A stretch of 64,000 nt of DNA from Aureimonas psammosilenae (GCF_009176975.1 NZ_WEZG01000014.1:1-64000); one strand, 5' to 3'. Positions 53,055-62,594 are shown, counted from the stretch's first letter. Numbers and translations are program-made. The notes: a model not told the origin generated them from the letters alone.

Positions 53055-54989
53055 ATGCTCCAGCACTTCAAGATATCGACCAAGATCATTTCGGCCGTCG
53101 TGCTTGTCAGCCTGATCGGTCTTACTCTTTCGTTCTACTCTGCCGTGCAGATGAAGCGCATGGACACGTCCTATCATTACCTGATCGATCAGCGCGATGC
53201 GGGCGTCATGCAAGTCCTGCGTGCGAGCCGCGTCACGAACCAGATCGCCTACGCCGCCTATATGACCATGGCCTACGACGCGCAGTCGGCCCAGGCGAAG
53301 AAAGCCGGCGCCGATGTCGAAAAGGGGATCGACGGTGTTGGCAAGCTCTTCGGCGATGCCCTGGCGAAACTTCCCGACGCCCGGTCGGACATCGATGCCC
53401 TGTCGGCGACCTTCGCGCGGGTTTCGGAACAGGCCCGGCAGGGCGCCGCGCTCGCGATCAAGGACGACGACAACGCGGCGCGCACCGTTCTGACGGGCAT
53501 GGACGGCGCGATCGAAGACTACATGAAGCAGTCGGTGTCTCTCGGCGACAAGCTCATCGCCGACAACAAGAGCCGCTCCACCGCGCTGGAGGGCGACGCC
53601 GGCAGCACGATCTTCATGACCCTTGCGGGGACGCTCGCCGGTATGCTGCTCGGCATCGGCGGCGCCATGTTCGTGTCGGCCAAGGGCATCACGGGGCCGC
53701 TCCGGCTTCTGGGCGACCGGATGGCGAGGCTCGCCGGCGGCGATCTTTCCGTTTCCATCGATGGCCAGGATCGCCGCGACGAGGTCGGCGCGATGGCGAA
53801 GGCCGTGCAGGTGTTCAAGGACGCCGCCGTGGAGAACAAGCGGCTGGAAGGCGAGGCCAGCGCCGCGCGCCAGGCGCAGGCCAGCCAGCGCGACCGCCAG
53901 TCGGCGATCGACAACGCCAAGGCCGAGGACCTGAAGCTCTTCGTGCATGCCGTGGAAGCAGGCTTCCGCGACCTGTCGGCGGGCGATCTGAGGGTGCGGA
54001 TGACGCAAGCAGTGGCGCCGGAATTCGAGCCGATCCGGGCGCAGTTCAACGAATCCGTCGCGCAACTGGAAGACACGATCGGCTCGGTGGTGGGCGCGGT
54101 CGGATCGATGCGCGTCGGCCTGAACCAGATCACGGTGGCGGCGGGAGACCTGTCGCAACGCACCGAGCAGCAGGCGGCGAGCTTGGAGGAAACCGTCGCG
54201 GCCTTGTCGGAAGTGGTGCGCGGCGTGGATACGACGGCCCAAAGCGCCGACGACGCGCGCTCGGCCGCCTCGCTCGCCCAGATGGAAGCCGAAAAGGGCG
54301 GCGCGGTGGTGGCCGAGGCGGTGGCCGCGATGAGCGAGATCGAGCAGTCTTCCGAAAAGATCGGGCGCATCATCTCGGTGATCGACGAAATCGCCTTCCA
54401 GACCAATCTCCTCGCCTTGAACGCGGGCGTGGAAGCCGCGCGCGCCGGCGAAGCGGGACGGGGCTTTGCGGTGGTGGCGCAGGAAGTGCGGGGGCTCGCC
54501 CAGCGCTCGGCGGAAGCGGCCAAGGAGATCAAAAGCCTGATCCACACCTCCTCGCAGCAGGTGGCCCACGGCGTGGAACTCGTGTCGGCGTCGGGCCGCT
54601 CACTGGAGGAGATCGTGACCCAAGTGGGCGGCGTCGCCAAGGTCATCACCCAGATGGCGCATTCGGCCCGCGAACAGGCGGTGAGCTTGAAGGAAGTCTC
54701 CACCGCCGCCGACCAGATGGACAAGGTCACGCAGCAGAACGCCGCGATGGTGGAGGAAACCACGGCGGCCGCGCAGTCGCTGTCCGGCGAAACCGAGCAG
54801 CTCGCGACGCTGGTCGAGAACTTCCGCACCAAGGCGGCCACGGGCGGGCAAGCGCCGCTGTCGCCCGCTCACAAGGTGGCCAAGGCTCTCACCGCGCCCA
54901 GCAACGCCGTGCCGCAGATGCGGACCGTTGGACGGGGAGGGGCCGCTCTCAAGGCAACCGTCGCCCCGGACGACTGGAAAGAGTTCTGA
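53055..54989 (+). CDS. Methyl-accepting chemotaxis protein
   Basis: 644 residues. Membrane helix 1 at residues 10-30 ([20 protein letters not shown]), a helical periplasmic sensor of about 160 residues (four-helix-bundle 4HB/TarH type), helix 2 near 195-215 ([20 protein letters not shown]). It is followed by HAMP ([20 protein letters not shown]) and the signalling domain with the hairpin tip [20 protein letters not shown] and [20 protein letters not shown]. The C-terminal DDWKEF resembles the CheR/CheB-binding pentapeptide. A GTG at 53049 is an alternative start. Probably cotranscribed with cheW. Confidence 0.95.
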   Translation: MLQHFKISTKIISAVVLVSLIGLTLSFYSAVQMKRMDTSYHYLIDQRDAGVMQVLRASRVTNQIAYAAYMTMAYDAQSAQAKKAGADVEKGIDGVGKLFGDALAKLPDARSDIDALSATFARVSEQARQGAALAIKDDDNAARTVLTGMDGAIEDYMKQSVSLGDKLIADNKSRSTALEGDAGSTIFMTLAGTLAGMLLGIGGAMFVSAKGITGPLRLLGDRMARLAGGDLSVSIDGQDRRDEVGAMAKAVQVFKDAAVENKRLEGEASAARQAQASQRDRQSAIDNAKAEDLKLFVHAVEAGFRDLSAGDLRVRMTQAVAPEFEPIRAQFNESVAQLEDTIGSVVGAVGSMRVGLNQITVAAGDLSQRTEQQAASLEETVAALSEVVRGVDTTAQSADDARSAASLAQMEAEKGGAVVAEAVAAMSEIEQSSEKIGRIISVIDEIAFQTNLLALNAGVEAARAGEAGRGFAVVAQEVRGLAQRSAEAAKEIKSLIHTSSQQVAHGVELVSASGRSLEEIVTQVGGVAKVITQMAHSAREQAVSLKEVSTAADQMDKVTQQNAAMVEETTAAAQSLSGETEQLATLVENFRTKAATGGQAPLSPAHKVAKALTAPSNAVPQMRTVGRGGAALKATVAPDDWKEF

Positions 54990-55010
54990 GCGGTCGAGGA
55001 GGAGGCGACA

Positions 55011-55472
55011 ATGAACGCCACGGCAAGCGAACATAACGGCATGCGCGAACTCATCGCCTTTCGCATCGGCGAGCAGGAATATTGCATCGACATCATGCAG
55101 GTGCGGGAGATCCGGGGCTTCGCCACGGCCACGCCTTTGCCGCACTCGCCGGGCTTCGTGGTGGGCGTCATCAACCTGCGCGGCACGATCCTGCCGATCA
55201 TCGACCTGTCCGACCGGCTCGGCTTCGACCCGATCCGCACGACGCCGCGCTCCGTGATCATCGTGGTGGAACGCGGCCAGCAACTGGTGGGCCTTCTGGT
55301 GGACGGCGTGTCGGACATCATCTCGGCCGACGACGACCTCCTGCAGCCGACCCCCGAAATCGCCTCGACCCGCACCCATTCCTTTGTGCGCGGCGTGATG
55401 ACCTTCGAAGGGCGGATGATCTCCATGATCGCCGTGGACGCGCTCGTGCCGGACGAGCGCCTCGCGGCCTGA
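55011..55472 (+). CDS. cheW: Chemotaxis coupling protein CheW
   Basis: 153 residues. CheW/SH3-like fold with LIAFRIGEQEYCIDIMQVRE, GFVVGVINLRGTILPIIDLS and VGLLVDGVSDIISADDDLLQ. It links the receptor to CheA. It begins 21 bases after the receptor stop with AGGAGG upstream. No cheA is present in the window, so the pair feeds a kinase encoded elsewhere. Confidence 0.95.
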   Translation: MNATASEHNGMRELIAFRIGEQEYCIDIMQVREIRGFATATPLPHSPGFVVGVINLRGTILPIIDLSDRLGFDPIRTTPRSVIIVVERGQQLVGLLVDGVSDIISADDDLLQPTPEIASTRTHSFVRGVMTFEGRMISMIAVDALVPDERLAA

Positions 55473-55485
55473 GCCTTCCGGCGGG

Positions 55486-55511
55486 CCCGGCTTCGCCCGT
55501 TTGAAGCCGGG
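55486..55511. terminator. Bidirectional hairpin terminator
   Basis: Perfect 9-bp stem CCCGGCTTC / GAAGCCGGG with an 8-base loop, in the 40-bp gap between the convergent cheW and inositol-phosphatase genes. T-run on one side is short, so efficiency is uncertain. Confidence 0.6.
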
Positions 55512-55512
55512 A

Positions 55513-56274
55513 TCAGGCGTTCCGCGACAGCGCCGCCATCAGTTCCGGCGTTCCGCCCCGAACGCCGTGATCGCCCGCGCCGCGATCTTGCGTTTCCACG
55601 AGGAGCCCGGCTTCGCGGCACAGAACGACGCCCCCCGCCATGTCCCACATGGTGGTGGTCGGCTGGAGATGGCCGTCGAGCCGACCGAGCGCGGCGAACA
55701 TCATCGACACGGAGGTGCAGTGGTAGGAATGGGCGTACCATCCCGCCCGGCGCACCCGCGAATAAAGGTCGATCATCTCGGTCAAATCGTCGTCGGCGCT
55801 GTCGCCGAGCGACACCAGCCCGAGGCTCGGCGGCCGGGAGCGGGCGTCGTGCGCCTGTCCGTTGAAGATAAGGCCGCAGCCGCTCGCCCCGGCCAGCGCT
55901 TCGCGCAGGACCGGCGCTTCCACCGCGCCGACCACCGGCTCGCCGTCCACCACATAGCCCAACGACACGCCCCAAAGCGGCGATCCGGCGAGGAAATTCG
56001 AGGTGCCGTCGATCGGATCGACGATCCAGTAGCGGCTCGCCGCCTCGCCGCCTTCCTCCTCGCCCACCACCGCCTCGCCCGGGAAACGCTCGTGGAGGAG
56101 GGCGCGCACCTGCCGTTCGATCGTCCGGTCGGCCTCCGTCACGAAGTCGCGCGGGCGCTTCACGTCGATGCCGAGCTCGTTGCGGCGCTCGAAAAAGGCG
56201 AGCGCGGCGCGCGCGGCCTCGGCCACGACCGCGGCTGCGGCTTCGCGACGGGCGATCAGGTCTTCGGCGTTCAT
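55513..56274 (-). CDS. Inositol monophosphatase-family phosphatase
   Basis: 253 residues. The lithium-sensitive phosphatase motifs are present: VVGEEEGGE, WIVDPIDGTSNFLAGSPLWG (DPIDGT) and TTTMWDMAGGVVLCREAG (WD.AA/G). It may act on inositol phosphate, PAP or histidinol phosphate. Overlaps the upstream phosphodiesterase gene by 4 bases, so the two may process a glycerophosphoinositol-type compound together; inference. Confidence 0.92.
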   Translation of the reverse strand: MNAEDLIARREAAAAVVAEAARAALAFFERRNELGIDVKRPRDFVTEADRTIERQVRALLHERFPGEAVVGEEEGGEAASRYWIVDPIDGTSNFLAGSPLWGVSLGYVVDGEPVVGAVEAPVLREALAGASGCGLIFNGQAHDARSRPPSLGLVSLGDSADDDLTEMIDLYSRVRRAGWYAHSYHCTSVSMMFAALGRLDGHLQPTTTMWDMAGGVVLCREAGLLVETQDRGAGDHGVRGGTPELMAALSRNA

Positions 56275-57185
56275 CGCGCGGCGCTCCGGTGGCGGGTACC
56301 GAGCCAGGCGATCAGGGCTTCGGCGCGGTCGGTCTGGATCGCCCCGCAACCCGTGTCAAGCAGCGCGCCCCAGACCGCCTCCGGGTCCTCGGCGGCACGG
56401 CTGTCGCTGAAATCGAGGCTATGGGAACAATCGAGGCTGTTGGCCCAGTGCCGGATGCCGGCGGCCTCGCGGGCCCCGCGCGCCTCGTGGAGCGCGGCGA
56501 GGCTGTCGAAATGGCATTCGATCATGGCGGGGGCGATCCGCGCGACGGCCTCCACCTGCGCTTTCGCGCGGCCGGATTGCAGCTTGAACACCGGCATGAA
56601 GGGAATCTGCCCGAAAAAGGGAAAGTCCTCCGCGGGCCAGCGCGGGGCCGAGGGATCGACCTCCGCCTTCACGATCACTTCCCCCTCCATCCCCATGTCG
56701 AGAACGAGACGGCCCACGGCGGGCAGGTCGCGCGGATGCTTGGTGTCGATGTTGAGAAGAATGCGCCCGCGCGCGGCTTCCAGCATTTCGGCCAGGGTCG
56801 GCAGCGGATGGTCCGTGGCCGGCGCGTCCCCGCCGCCTTCGCCGGCGCGCAGGCGCAAACGGCCCCGGTCGGCATCGCTTGAGGCAGCGACGGGCCCCCC
56901 TCCCGTGGTGGTGCGCTCCAGCGTGTCGTCGTGGACAACCAGAAGCGTGCCGTCGCGATTGGCCTGCGTGTCGAGTTCCATCATGTCGACGCCGAGCGCC
57001 ACGGCCCGCTCCAGCGCGGCAACCGAATTCTCGGGGGCCCGGTCGAAGACGCCGCGATGGGCGATCACCAGAACGCATGGATTTTGCGGCGACAAGGCGG
57101 TCTCGACGGGCGAGGGGGGCGAGGCGGCGCGAAGGAGGGAGGACATCGGCGGCTTTTCCAAAACGACGGCGGTTGGCGTCCTCAT
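56271..57185 (-). CDS. Glycerophosphodiester phosphodiesterase
   Basis: 304 residues. GDPD family: VIAHRGVFDRAPENSVAALE (HRG...PENT), MMELDTQANRDGTLLVVHDD (E-D/H-D of the active site). The middle GRILLNIDTKHPRDLPAV is also typical. An ATG at 57146 is an alternative start. It hydrolyses glycerophosphodiesters to glycerol-3-phosphate. Cytoplasmic (no signal peptide). Confidence 0.92.
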   Translation of the reverse strand: MRTPTAVVLEKPPMSSLLRAASPPSPVETALSPQNPCVLVIAHRGVFDRAPENSVAALERAVALGVDMMELDTQANRDGTLLVVHDDTLERTTTGGGPVAASSDADRGRLRLRAGEGGGDAPATDHPLPTLAEMLEAARGRILLNIDTKHPRDLPAVGRLVLDMGMEGEVIVKAEVDPSAPRWPAEDFPFFGQIPFMPVFKLQSGRAKAQVEAVARIAPAMIECHFDSLAALHEARGAREAAGIRHWANSLDCSHSLDFSDSRAAEDPEAVWGALLDTGCGAIQTDRAEALIAWLGTRHRSAAR

Positions 57186-57282
57186 GCCCTCGGCTGCGTG
57201 TAGCCTTGATGACGGCGCGGCATTCGGCGGCCCCGGATGGGCGATGTCGAACTGTCATAGGGTAGGACCAGGGTCGCGCCTC

Positions 57283-57704
57283 GCCCCACCGGCAAGGAAG
57301 TTGGCCTGTCATCCGGCGAGGCCGACAAGCCTGGTGCCTACAAGGGCTCGCTCGATGCCGGCACGCGCTTCATCCCGACCTGGGTGAAGGTAGCGGTCGC
57401 CTTCGCGCTTGGTCTGGGCACCACGATCGGCTGGAAGCGCATCGTCGTGACCGTCGGCGAGAAGATCGGCAAGCAGCATTTGATCTACGGCCAGGGCGCT
57501 TCCGCCGAGATCACGGCCATGGCGACGATCGGGCTGGCGGACGGCTACGGCCTGCCGGTGTCCACGACGCATGTCTGTCCACCGGCGTCGCCGGCACCAT
57601 GCTGGCGAACGGCTCGGGCCCCCAGATGTCCACCCTCCGCAGCCTTGCCCATCTCCATGCTGCTGGCCGGCGGTCTTTATTTTCTGTTCGTCCAGATTTT
57701 CTGA
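57283..57704 (+). pseudogene. Inorganic phosphate transporter (PiT) C-terminal fragment
   Basis: Reads SGEADKPGAYKGSLDAGTRF, KVAVAFALGLGTTIGWKRIV, TVGEKIGKQHLIYGQGASAE and LADGYGLPVSTTHV. A frameshift near 57575 follows, with AGTMLANGSGPQMSTLRSL in a second frame and MLLAGGLYFLFVQIF back in another. It is the last fifth of a PiT-type phosphate permease; the first 350 residues are absent. Confidence 0.85.
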
Positions 57705-57759
57705 AGCGCGCGGAACGCAGCCTCAAAGGCCGTGCTCGGCGAAGTACGCCTTCATCTCG

Positions 57760-58071
57760 TCACCGGCCGCCAACTCGCTCCTTGCGGCCGACCCCTTCAA
57801 GCGGCTTGCGGGCAGTGTGCCGGAAACGCGTGATGAACACCTCGTCGGCCGCAACACGGTAGAACAGGACGTAAGGATGGGGGGCCAGCACGACGCGCCG
57901 TGTGTTCGCCCGGCTGGTCGCCTGCGCGGCGTAGGGGTGATCTTGCACCAAGGCTGCGGCAGCAAGAATGCGCTTGCGTAAAGACGCTGCGCCTTGCGGA
58001 GAACGCTCGCCGACAAAGGACAGGGCGGCATCGATCTGGCGAAGCGCGGCGGCGCTGTATCGCAGTCTCAA
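57760..58071 (-). CDS. ParE/RelE-family toxin
   Basis: 103 residues. MRLRYSAAALRQIDAALSFV, KRILAAAALVQDHPYAAQAT, TRRVVLAPHPYVLFYRVAAD and EVFITRFRHTARKP follow the ParE pattern. It would poison gyrase or act as an mRNA interferase-like toxin; overlaps its antitoxin by 4 bases. The C-terminal VGRKERVGGR is a slightly longer tail than usual. Confidence 0.92.
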   Translation of the reverse strand: MRLRYSAAALRQIDAALSFVGERSPQGAASLRKRILAAAALVQDHPYAAQATSRANTRRVVLAPHPYVLFYRVAADEVFITRFRHTARKPLEGVGRKERVGGR

Positions 58072-58310
58072 AGGCGGTATTTCGAAAACACCGCTTCGAC
58101 CTCGGCGTCCGTCGCGATCTCGCCGCGCTCAAGCTCGGCCTCCGCCTCGATCAAGTCGGCTTCCTCCTCAGGCGTCAGTTGATAAACCGCTCCGTCACGG
58201 GCGGCATAGGCCAGCACCATGCGGGCGATCTCGTCCTGCATTCCAGGCGAAAGAGCGCGGGCGGTTTGAACCGCCTGTTCAAGAAGTTCGGTCATGCCGT
58301 CATTATGCAC
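58068..58310 (-). CDS. Antitoxin of the ParE pair
   Basis: 80 residues, upstream partner of the toxin. TELLEQAVQTARALSPGMQD with EIARMVLAYA, and an acidic C-terminal LTPEEEADLIEAEAELERGE, followed by VEAVFSKYRL. This is the addiction-module antitoxin type found with ParE toxins in alphaproteobacteria. ATG at 58295 is an alternative start. Confidence 0.88.
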   Translation of the reverse strand: MHNDGMTELLEQAVQTARALSPGMQDEIARMVLAYAARDGAVYQLTPEEEADLIEAEAELERGEIATDAEVEAVFSKYRL

Positions 58311-58417
58311 GTCATTGATGCACGAAAGAAGCCAGGAGTAATCAGCGGTTTGGTTTTATGCGCAACCCTTGAGTTCCAGACCAGCATCTCACCGTTGCGA
58401 TATGCTACCGTGCGCCC

Positions 58418-59029
58418 ATGACTATGATGGCTCTTCTCATCTTCGCCGGTGCTTTGATCGCCGACTCTATAAGTCCAGGGCCAACCGTTGCCGCACTTAT
58501 CGCTCGCGTCCTTTCGCGAGGGGTGCGAGGTGTCTTACCGTTCTTGGTCGCGATTTGGCTTGGTGAGGCTCTTTGGTTGAGTGCTGCTATTGCTGGCCTT
58601 GCAGCTCTAGCAGCAACATTCAGTCTGATTTTCGAAACCATTAAGTGGGTTGGCGTTCTATATCTGTTTTACCTCGCTTGGGATTTATTCACTAGCAAGC
58701 CGGAAATTGAATCAGGTAGTATTTCACTGAAAAGAAATGCTGTTACCACCTTCCTTTCGGGGCTTTCCGTTGCCATCGGCAACCCAAAGAACATGATTTT
58801 TTATCTGACCCTTTTACCGTCGATCATCGACATGCAGGGCGTGACGACGATGGGATGGCTTCAACTCGTCGCCACACTTCTTGTCACGTTGATCGCGATT
58901 GATCTTTCATGGGTGCTGCTCGCTTCCAAAGCGCGGCATGTCTTGAAAAATAGTCGTGCAGTTAAACGTATCAACCAAATCAGTGGGGGTGCGATGGCCT
59001 TAGCAGCAGCGGCCATCGCAGCACGATAA
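58418..59029 (+). CDS. LysE-family exporter
   Basis: 203 residues, six helices. LysE/RhtB features: GALIADSISPGPTVAALIAR, WVGVLYLFYLAWDLF and GLSVAIGNPKNMIFYLTLLP. It exports an amino acid or analogue. Codon use and base composition are clearly more AT-rich than all neighbours (runs like TTGGTTGAGTGCTGCTATTG), which points to recent transfer. Confidence 0.92.
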   Translation: MTMMALLIFAGALIADSISPGPTVAALIARVLSRGVRGVLPFLVAIWLGEALWLSAAIAGLAALAATFSLIFETIKWVGVLYLFYLAWDLFTSKPEIESGSISLKRNAVTTFLSGLSVAIGNPKNMIFYLTLLPSIIDMQGVTTMGWLQLVATLLVTLIAIDLSWVLLASKARHVLKNSRAVKRINQISGGAMALAAAAIAAR

Positions 59030-59093
59030 TAGTTCCATAATGAAACTTATGCCACTTTTATAACCCGCTGTTCCAACACACCTTTTGTCCCCT

Positions 59094-60494
59094 TCATAAC
59101 CCCGGCAACACCTTCCCCGGATTGAGCACGCCGTTCGGGTCGAGGACGGCCTTGATGGCGCGCATCACGTCGACGGCTTCCGTGCCGTGTTCGGCGACGA
59201 GGTATTTCGACTTGCCGTAGCCGACGCCGTGCTCGCCCGTGCAGGTGCCCCCGAACGCCAGGGTGCGCTCGATCAGGCGGGCGTTGAGGGCTTGCGCCTC
59301 GGCGAGTTCGGCCGGGTCGTCGGCGCGGATCAGGTAGCTCATGTGGAAGTTGCCGTCGCCGACATGGCCGACCGCGGCGTGGGGAAAGGACGCGCCGGCG
59401 GCGTCCGCGAGCGAGGCCTCGATGCATTCGGCCATGCGCGACACGGGCACGCAGGCATCCGTCGCCCAGACCGTCGCGCCGGGGCGCCGGGCCTGGATGG
59501 CGTAGTGAAATTCGTGTCGGGCGTGCCAAAGGCGCGAGCGGTCCTCGGGGCTCGTGGCGAAGCTCCAGCCCTCGCCGCCATTGCCAAGCGCCAGATCGCG
59601 CGCGGCCTCGCTCTGCTCTGTCATGGCGCTCGGACTGCCGGAAAACTCGAAGAACAAGGTCGGGCGCACCGCGAGATCGAGCCCGGAATGGGCGTTCACG
59701 GCCGCGATGGCGTTCGGGTCGAGAAACTCCATCCGCCCGACCGGAATGCCGCTTTGCACCACCTCGATGGCGGTCTGGATGGCGTCCGAGATCGCCGGAA
59801 AGGTGCAGATCGCCGCCGACACGGCTTCCGGCTGGCCATGAAGGCGCACGGTGACTTCGGTGATGATGCCGAGCGTGCCTTCCGAGCCGACGAACAACCG
59901 CGTCAGGTCGTAGCCGGCGGAGGATTTTCGCGCCCGCGAGGCGGTCTTCACCACGCGCCCGTCGGCCAGAACCACGGTGAGCGCCACGACATTCTCGCGC
60001 ATCGTGCCGTAGCGCACGGCGGCCGTGCCCGAAGCGCGCGTCGCGGCCATGCCGCCGAGCGTGGCGTCGGCGCCCGGATCGATGGCAAAGAACAGGCCGG
60101 TGTCGCGAAGATGCGCGTTGAGTGCTTTGCGCGTCACGCCCGCCTGGACGGTGGCGTCGAGATCCTCGGCGTGAACGGCGAGAATGGTGTCCATGCGCCT
60201 CAAGTCCAGCGACACACCGCCGGACAGCGCCGACACATGCCCTTCCAGCGAGGTGCCCGCCCCGAAGGCGATGAGAGCCACGCGATGCTCGTTGCAAAGC
60301 GCCGCGATCGCGCTGACTTCGGCCGTCGACAACGGGTAGACGACCGCATCGGGCAGCGCGACCGGATGGTAGGACTCGCCCCGCCCGTGATGCTCGCGCT
60401 CGGATACGGAAGTCGAGCATCGGTCCCCGAGAAGATCGCGCAACCGCGCCACGAGTTCGGCGGTGCGTGGCGGGTTTGCGATAGGCTGAAGCAT
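59094..60494 (-). CDS. GlcD/D-lactate dehydrogenase-type FAD-binding oxidoreductase
   Basis: 466 residues. FAD_binding_4 motif ALIAFGAGTSLEGHVSALSG with GVSLDLRRMDTI, GADATLGGMAATRASGTAAV, and ARKSSAGYDLTRLFVGSEGT in the FAD domain. The C-terminal FAD-linked oxidase domain has AAVGHVGDGNFHMSYLI and GGTCTGEHGVGYGKSKYLV. It oxidises a 2-hydroxy acid such as D-lactate or glycolate. Likely a stand-alone gene. Confidence 0.93.
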   Translation of the reverse strand: MLQPIANPPRTAELVARLRDLLGDRCSTSVSEREHHGRGESYHPVALPDAVVYPLSTAEVSAIAALCNEHRVALIAFGAGTSLEGHVSALSGGVSLDLRRMDTILAVHAEDLDATVQAGVTRKALNAHLRDTGLFFAIDPGADATLGGMAATRASGTAAVRYGTMRENVVALTVVLADGRVVKTASRARKSSAGYDLTRLFVGSEGTLGIITEVTVRLHGQPEAVSAAICTFPAISDAIQTAIEVVQSGIPVGRMEFLDPNAIAAVNAHSGLDLAVRPTLFFEFSGSPSAMTEQSEAARDLALGNGGEGWSFATSPEDRSRLWHARHEFHYAIQARRPGATVWATDACVPVSRMAECIEASLADAAGASFPHAAVGHVGDGNFHMSYLIRADDPAELAEAQALNARLIERTLAFGGTCTGEHGVGYGKSKYLVAEHGTEAVDVMRAIKAVLDPNGVLNPGKVLPGL

Positions 60495-60597
60495 GACGGG
60501 CCTTGCATTCCGGTTCGATCCGGGCGCGTGAGTTCCCCGGATCGCTTGTTTCCAACAACTTAACCCATCGCGGCCCCGATGCCCATGCGACCGCCGC

Positions 60598-60754
60598 AGA
60601 GCCTATTTGGCAACTCGCCGGCTGAGGCCCGGCGAGGGATTCTTCGTTCCCGTGAGGCGCCAAACTTAAGTGATGCCGGCGGCATCGGCGGTCCGCAGGA
60701 CGGGGACGGAAAAGACCCGGCGGGCTGACCCGGTCGGGTTGTCAAATAGGCTCT
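60598..60754. repeat. Small inverted-repeat element B (157 bp)
   Basis: Terminal repeats AGAGCCTATTTGGCAACTCG (60598-60617) and CGGGTTGTCAAATAGGCTCT (60735-60754) match at 18 of 20 positions. The core is identical over 51 bases to element A at 30650-30700, although the ends are different. No coding potential. Confidence 0.78.
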
Positions 60755-60918
60755 TAGAACCGGGGACAGAACCCAACGGGTCGGTCTGACGGGCCTTTCC
60801 GCCCCCGGACTCCGTTGCCGATGCTCGCCCATGCGCTGCATGGACTGCGCTCGGCGCCTTGCCAGGAACGAAAAGTCCTCATCAGCCCTCCTCCGCTAGG
60901 TTCTGTCCCCGGTTCTTA
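60754..60918. repeat. Second small inverted-repeat element (165 bp)
   Basis: TTAGAACCGGGGACAGAACC (60754-60773) and GGTTCTGTCCCCGGTTCTTA (60899-60918) are inverted repeats with one mismatch. It abuts element B. The outer end supplies the TAA stop of the sulfonate-binding-protein gene. It looks like a MITE. Confidence 0.75.
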
Positions 60919-61869
60919 GCGCAACGAGACGGTTCCCGCCGCGATGTCGGGCTTGGCCGGAATGATGCGGTTGGCGGCATACCACCCGGCGATCCTGTCG
61001 ATCTCAGCGATGTCGCCCTCGCCGACGGGCGTCGTCGGCACGGCGTTGTGCGCGCCGACCGCGGGCCCGAGCGCGGCGGGAAGGCCCATTTCCTTGGCCC
61101 AGATCGCGCCCGCTTCCTCCCTGTTGGCCACTCCCCACGCGTTGTCGGACTTCAAGACGTCGAACACGGCTTGCAGCGTGTCGCGATGCTTGTCGGCGAA
61201 GTCTCGGCTTGCGACCAGCACCACCGCGTTGTCGGAGCCGATCGCCGCGCCGTCCGCGATCACGCGGCCGCCATAGGTGACTTGCGCGATCTCGAGGAAC
61301 GGGTCCCAGGTCGCCCAGGCATCCACGTGGTTCTGCACGAAGCTCGGCCCGCTGTCGCTGGGGCTCAGGTAAACGCGCTCGACGCTGCCCACATCCACAC
61401 CCGCCGTTTCCAACCCCCGCACCAGGAGATATTCGCCCGTGCCGCCGCGATTCACCACGACCTTGCGGCCCTTCAGATCCCGCAACGAGGCGATGCCGGA
61501 TTCGGGTTTTGCCACGATGCCTTCGGAGGCGGGCGCCATCTTCTGGTAGCCGAAGATGGCGAGGGGCACGCGGGCGGCGAGCGCCGCGACGGCCGAGGTC
61601 GAGCTTCCCGCGGTGATGTCGATCGCGCCCGCGTTCAGCGCCTCGAAGGCGGGCGCGGCGGCGGGAAACGGCCCGGACCATTCCACCGTGACGCCTTTTT
61701 CTGCGAGCGCCTTTTCGAGCGAGCCCCGCGCCTTGGCGAGCGTGATGTCGTTCGGCCCGCGCAGCCAGCCGATCCGCACGGTTTCCGCCGCGCTTGCCTG
61801 CGGCAGAGCCGTGCCGAGCCCGATAAAAGCGGCTGTGAGGCCCGCCAGGATGTGCCGTCGCGAAGTCAT
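60916..61869 (-). CDS. ssuA: Aliphatic sulfonate ABC transporter substrate-binding protein
   Basis: 317 residues. Signal peptide MTSRRHILAGLTAAFIGLGT with a Tat-like RRHILAG, cleavage near ASA-AE. The mature part has the SsuA/NrtT type sequence VRIGWLRGPNDITLAKARGS, AFEALNAGAIDITAGSSTS, and DSGPSFVQNHVDAWATWDPF. It overlaps the ATPase gene by 4 bases. The stop lies in a MITE end, so the natural C-terminus may have been altered by it. Confidence 0.92.
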   Translation of the reverse strand: MTSRRHILAGLTAAFIGLGTALPQASAAETVRIGWLRGPNDITLAKARGSLEKALAEKGVTVEWSGPFPAAAPAFEALNAGAIDITAGSSTSAVAALAARVPLAIFGYQKMAPASEGIVAKPESGIASLRDLKGRKVVVNRGGTGEYLLVRGLETAGVDVGSVERVYLSPSDSGPSFVQNHVDAWATWDPFLEIAQVTYGGRVIADGAAIGSDNAVVLVASRDFADKHRDTLQAVFDVLKSDNAWGVANREEAGAIWAKEMGLPAALGPAVGAHNAVPTTPVGEGDIAEIDRIAGWYAANRIIPAKPDIAAGTVSLR

Positions 61870-62594
61870 GTCGGTGTTTCCCCCTCGAAGATGTTTGTTT
61901 CGCCGACGCCGAGTTCGGCGAGGAGCTCGGCTTCGAGGCTGGCCAGCCTCGGATCGGTTCGGCGTCTTGGATGATCGACCCCGACAGACACGTCGCGGCG
62001 AAAGCGCCCACCCTCCAGCACGAGGATGCGGGTCGCCAGCGCCAACGCTTCCCCGACATCGTGGGTGACGAGGAGAACCGCCGGGCGGTGCCGCCGGCAG
62101 AGTTCCCGCACCAGCGCCTGCATGCGAAGCCGCGTCAGCGCGTCGAGCGAGGCGAAAGGCTCGTCCAGAAGCAGAAGCTGCGGTTCGCGCACGAGCGCTC
62201 TCGCCAGCGCCGCCCGCTGCGCTTCGCCGCCCGACAAGCGCAGCGGCCAGGCTCCCGCGCGGTGCGACAGGCCGACATCGGCGAGCGCCGCCGCCGCCGC
62301 GCCGTTTTCGCGCGCACCGGGTACACCCAGTGCGACATTATCGATCACGCTTTTCCACGGCATCAGCCGGGGTTCCTGAAACACCACGGCGCGCCGTTCG
62401 GGCAGCGTCATCCCCTCGCCGGTGATCGGATCGAGCCCCGCCAAGGCCCGAAGCAGCGTCGATTTGCCGGACCCCGAGCGCCCGAGCAGCGCCACGAACT
62501 CGCCGGGCTGGATGGAAAGGTCGATCCGGTCGAGAACCGGCGCGTCCCCATTGAAGCGCCGCGTCAATCCCCGGATCGCGACAACCGCGCTCAT
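61866..62594 (-). CDS. ssuB: Sulfonate ABC transporter ATP-binding protein
   Basis: 242 residues. Walker A ALLGRSGSGKSTLLRALAGL, signature LRLSGGEAQRAALARAL, Walker B LLLLDEPFASLDALTRLRMQ and H-loop LLVTHDVGEALALA, as in SsuB/TauB ATPases. It overlaps the permease gene by 4 bases. Confidence 0.94.
   Translation of the reverse strand: MSAVVAIRGLTRRFNGDAPVLDRIDLSIQPGEFVALLGRSGSGKSTLLRALAGLDPITGEGMTLPERRAVVFQEPRLMPWKSVIDNVALGVPGARENGAAAAALADVGLSHRAGAWPLRLSGGEAQRAALARALVREPQLLLLDEPFASLDALTRLRMQALVRELCRRHRPAVLLVTHDVGEALALATRILVLEGGRFRRDVSVGVDHPRRRTDPRLASLEAELLAELGVGETNIFEGETPT

Noticed and set aside
52917-54569. Minus-strand open frame of 550 codons opposite the chemoreceptor
   Set aside because: His/Arg/Gly-rich mirror of the receptor coding strand; receptor domains are unambiguous on the plus strand.
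55501-57387. Plus-strand open frame of 628 codons
   Set aside because: Lies over the clear minus-strand phosphatase and phosphodiesterase genes and has no family features.
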